From positions 1-33,517 of the forward strand of contig CAZPLU010000026.1 of assembly GCA_964587625.1 (NCBI GenBank): a stretch of 33,517 nucleotides of DNA. The letters are read 5' to 3'. Positions 33,233 to 33,517 of this stretch are shown here, piece by piece. Within the stretch, counting starts at the first letter, position 1. The number at the start of each line of letters is the position of its first letter. Made by a program: the position numbers and the translations under genes. Source of the stretch: DAOPZJ01 sp964587625. GTDB lineage: Bacteria; Bacillota; Clostridia; Oscillospirales; JAKOTC01. Under the pieces are notes generated by a model. It did not search any database. It was not told the origin of the DNA and was given only the letters and a program-made list of their open reading frames with translations.

Positions 33233-33246
33233 GGCATCTCTGTACC
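33233..33246 (-). promoter_or_regulatory. possible PyrR-binding loop in the pyr leader
   Basis: Leftward this reads GGTACAGAGATGCC, partly matching the PyrR loop of Bacillus leaders (CCAGAGAGG core). It can form a short CGG/CCG-closed hairpin next to the antiterminator strand. Only a partial match; other sensing modes are possible. Confidence 0.3.
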
Positions 33247-33270
33247 GCACTTAAAGATTTTACGGTTTTG

Positions 33271-33300
33271 ATTTTACCATACCGATTGAATCGTTGTCAA
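33271..33300 (-). promoter_or_regulatory. promoter of the pyr operon
   Basis: Leftward, consensus -35 TTGACA (33300-33295), 18-bp spacer, -10 TAAAAT (33276-33271) preceded by TGG, an extended -10. Transcription should start near 33264. Confidence 0.8.
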
Positions 33301-33417
33301 GCGGCGGCCATGTAAAATTTGATGGGTTTTTGTCAAATGTTATTTTTTACAGATTAACGCGTAGCGAAATCCGCATAAAAATCCTTGCAAAATCCATGCG
33401 GTGGGGACAGGAACGGG

Positions 33418-33474
33418 GACGGCGTGGAATCCGCTCCCTACGTCCGGGGCGGCATGGAAACCGCCCCCTACGAT
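33418..33474. repeat. GC-rich hairpin repeat upstream of the pyr promoter
   Basis: GGGGCGG/CCGCCCC hairpin (33446-33467) with the tail GGAAACCGCCCCCTACGAT shared with 33121-33139, preceded by a diverged half-unit GGAATCCGCTCCCTACG. The rest of 33301-33517 shows no gene. Confidence 0.6.
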
Positions 33475-33517
33475 CATTATATATAATTTTTCCAATAAAC
33501 ATAAAATCCCCGCTTTT

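Overview
This window looks like a draft or metagenome-assembled scaffold (it contains a 100-base run of N) from an anaerobic Bacillota bacterium of the class Clostridia, probably near Oscillospirales. The grounds are strong GGAGG-type ribosome binding sites, GTG/TTG starts, moderately GC-rich coding DNA with AT-rich sigma-A type promoters, a T-box leader, a V-type ATPase in place of an F-type one, and a pyrK/pyrD type 1B plus pyrB/pyrI pyrimidine operon. Genus-level placement is not possible from sequence reading alone. Most genes lie on the minus strand. Plus-strand genes are a GNAT acetyltransferase, recQ, an MFS transporter and a diguanylate cyclase.

Layout. 1-600: GNAT acetyltransferase with its own promoter. 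790-12298 (minus): a long cluster running from a YetF-like membrane protein through a CNNM/CBS transporter-like protein into nine V-ATPase genes in the order F-I-K-E-C-G-A-B-D (Enterococcus hirae ntp nomenclature), then a nitroreductase/pentapeptide protein. 12300-12908: a gene-free stretch with a 115-bp tandem repeat interrupted by the assembly gap, a dispersed repeat and what looks like a relic 3' end of the neighbouring aspartokinase gene. 12909-15169 (minus): aspartokinase and glucosamine-6-phosphate deaminase. 15326-17670: recQ with a strong promoter and a shared bidirectional terminator. 17793-21409 (minus): a two-gene heterodimeric ABC exporter. 21480-23013 (plus): a T-box riboswitch (best-reading specifier UAC, tyrosine) controlling an MFS transporter. 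23069-23878 (minus): a small basic protein and an XRE regulator, each preceded by palindromes. 23879-26633: galactokinase and diguanylate cyclase from overlapping divergent promoters, then a convergent thioredoxin-like protein. 26634-27266: non-coding, ending in a 122-bp duplication of the pyrI 3' end. 27267-33300 (minus): pyrC-pyrK-pyrD-pyrF-pyrE-pyrB-pyrI behind a leader with an intrinsic attenuator.

How genes work together. The V-ATPase cluster encodes the V1 motor and stalk plus the membrane subunits I and K. The K subunit carries the residues that bind Na+ in E. hirae, so a sodium-translocating ATPase is likely. The pyr operon supplies every de novo UMP step after carbamoyl phosphate, with translational coupling (four-base ATGA overlaps) at several junctions. 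No carAB or pyrR is present in the window.

The observations most worth checking are the tyrosine-type T-box on an MFS transporter, the relic and duplicated gene 3' ends next to one dispersed repeat family (aspartokinase and pyrI), an apparent AUA start codon on the CNNM gene, the pyr leader attenuator, and the XRE/small-protein module with its palindromes.
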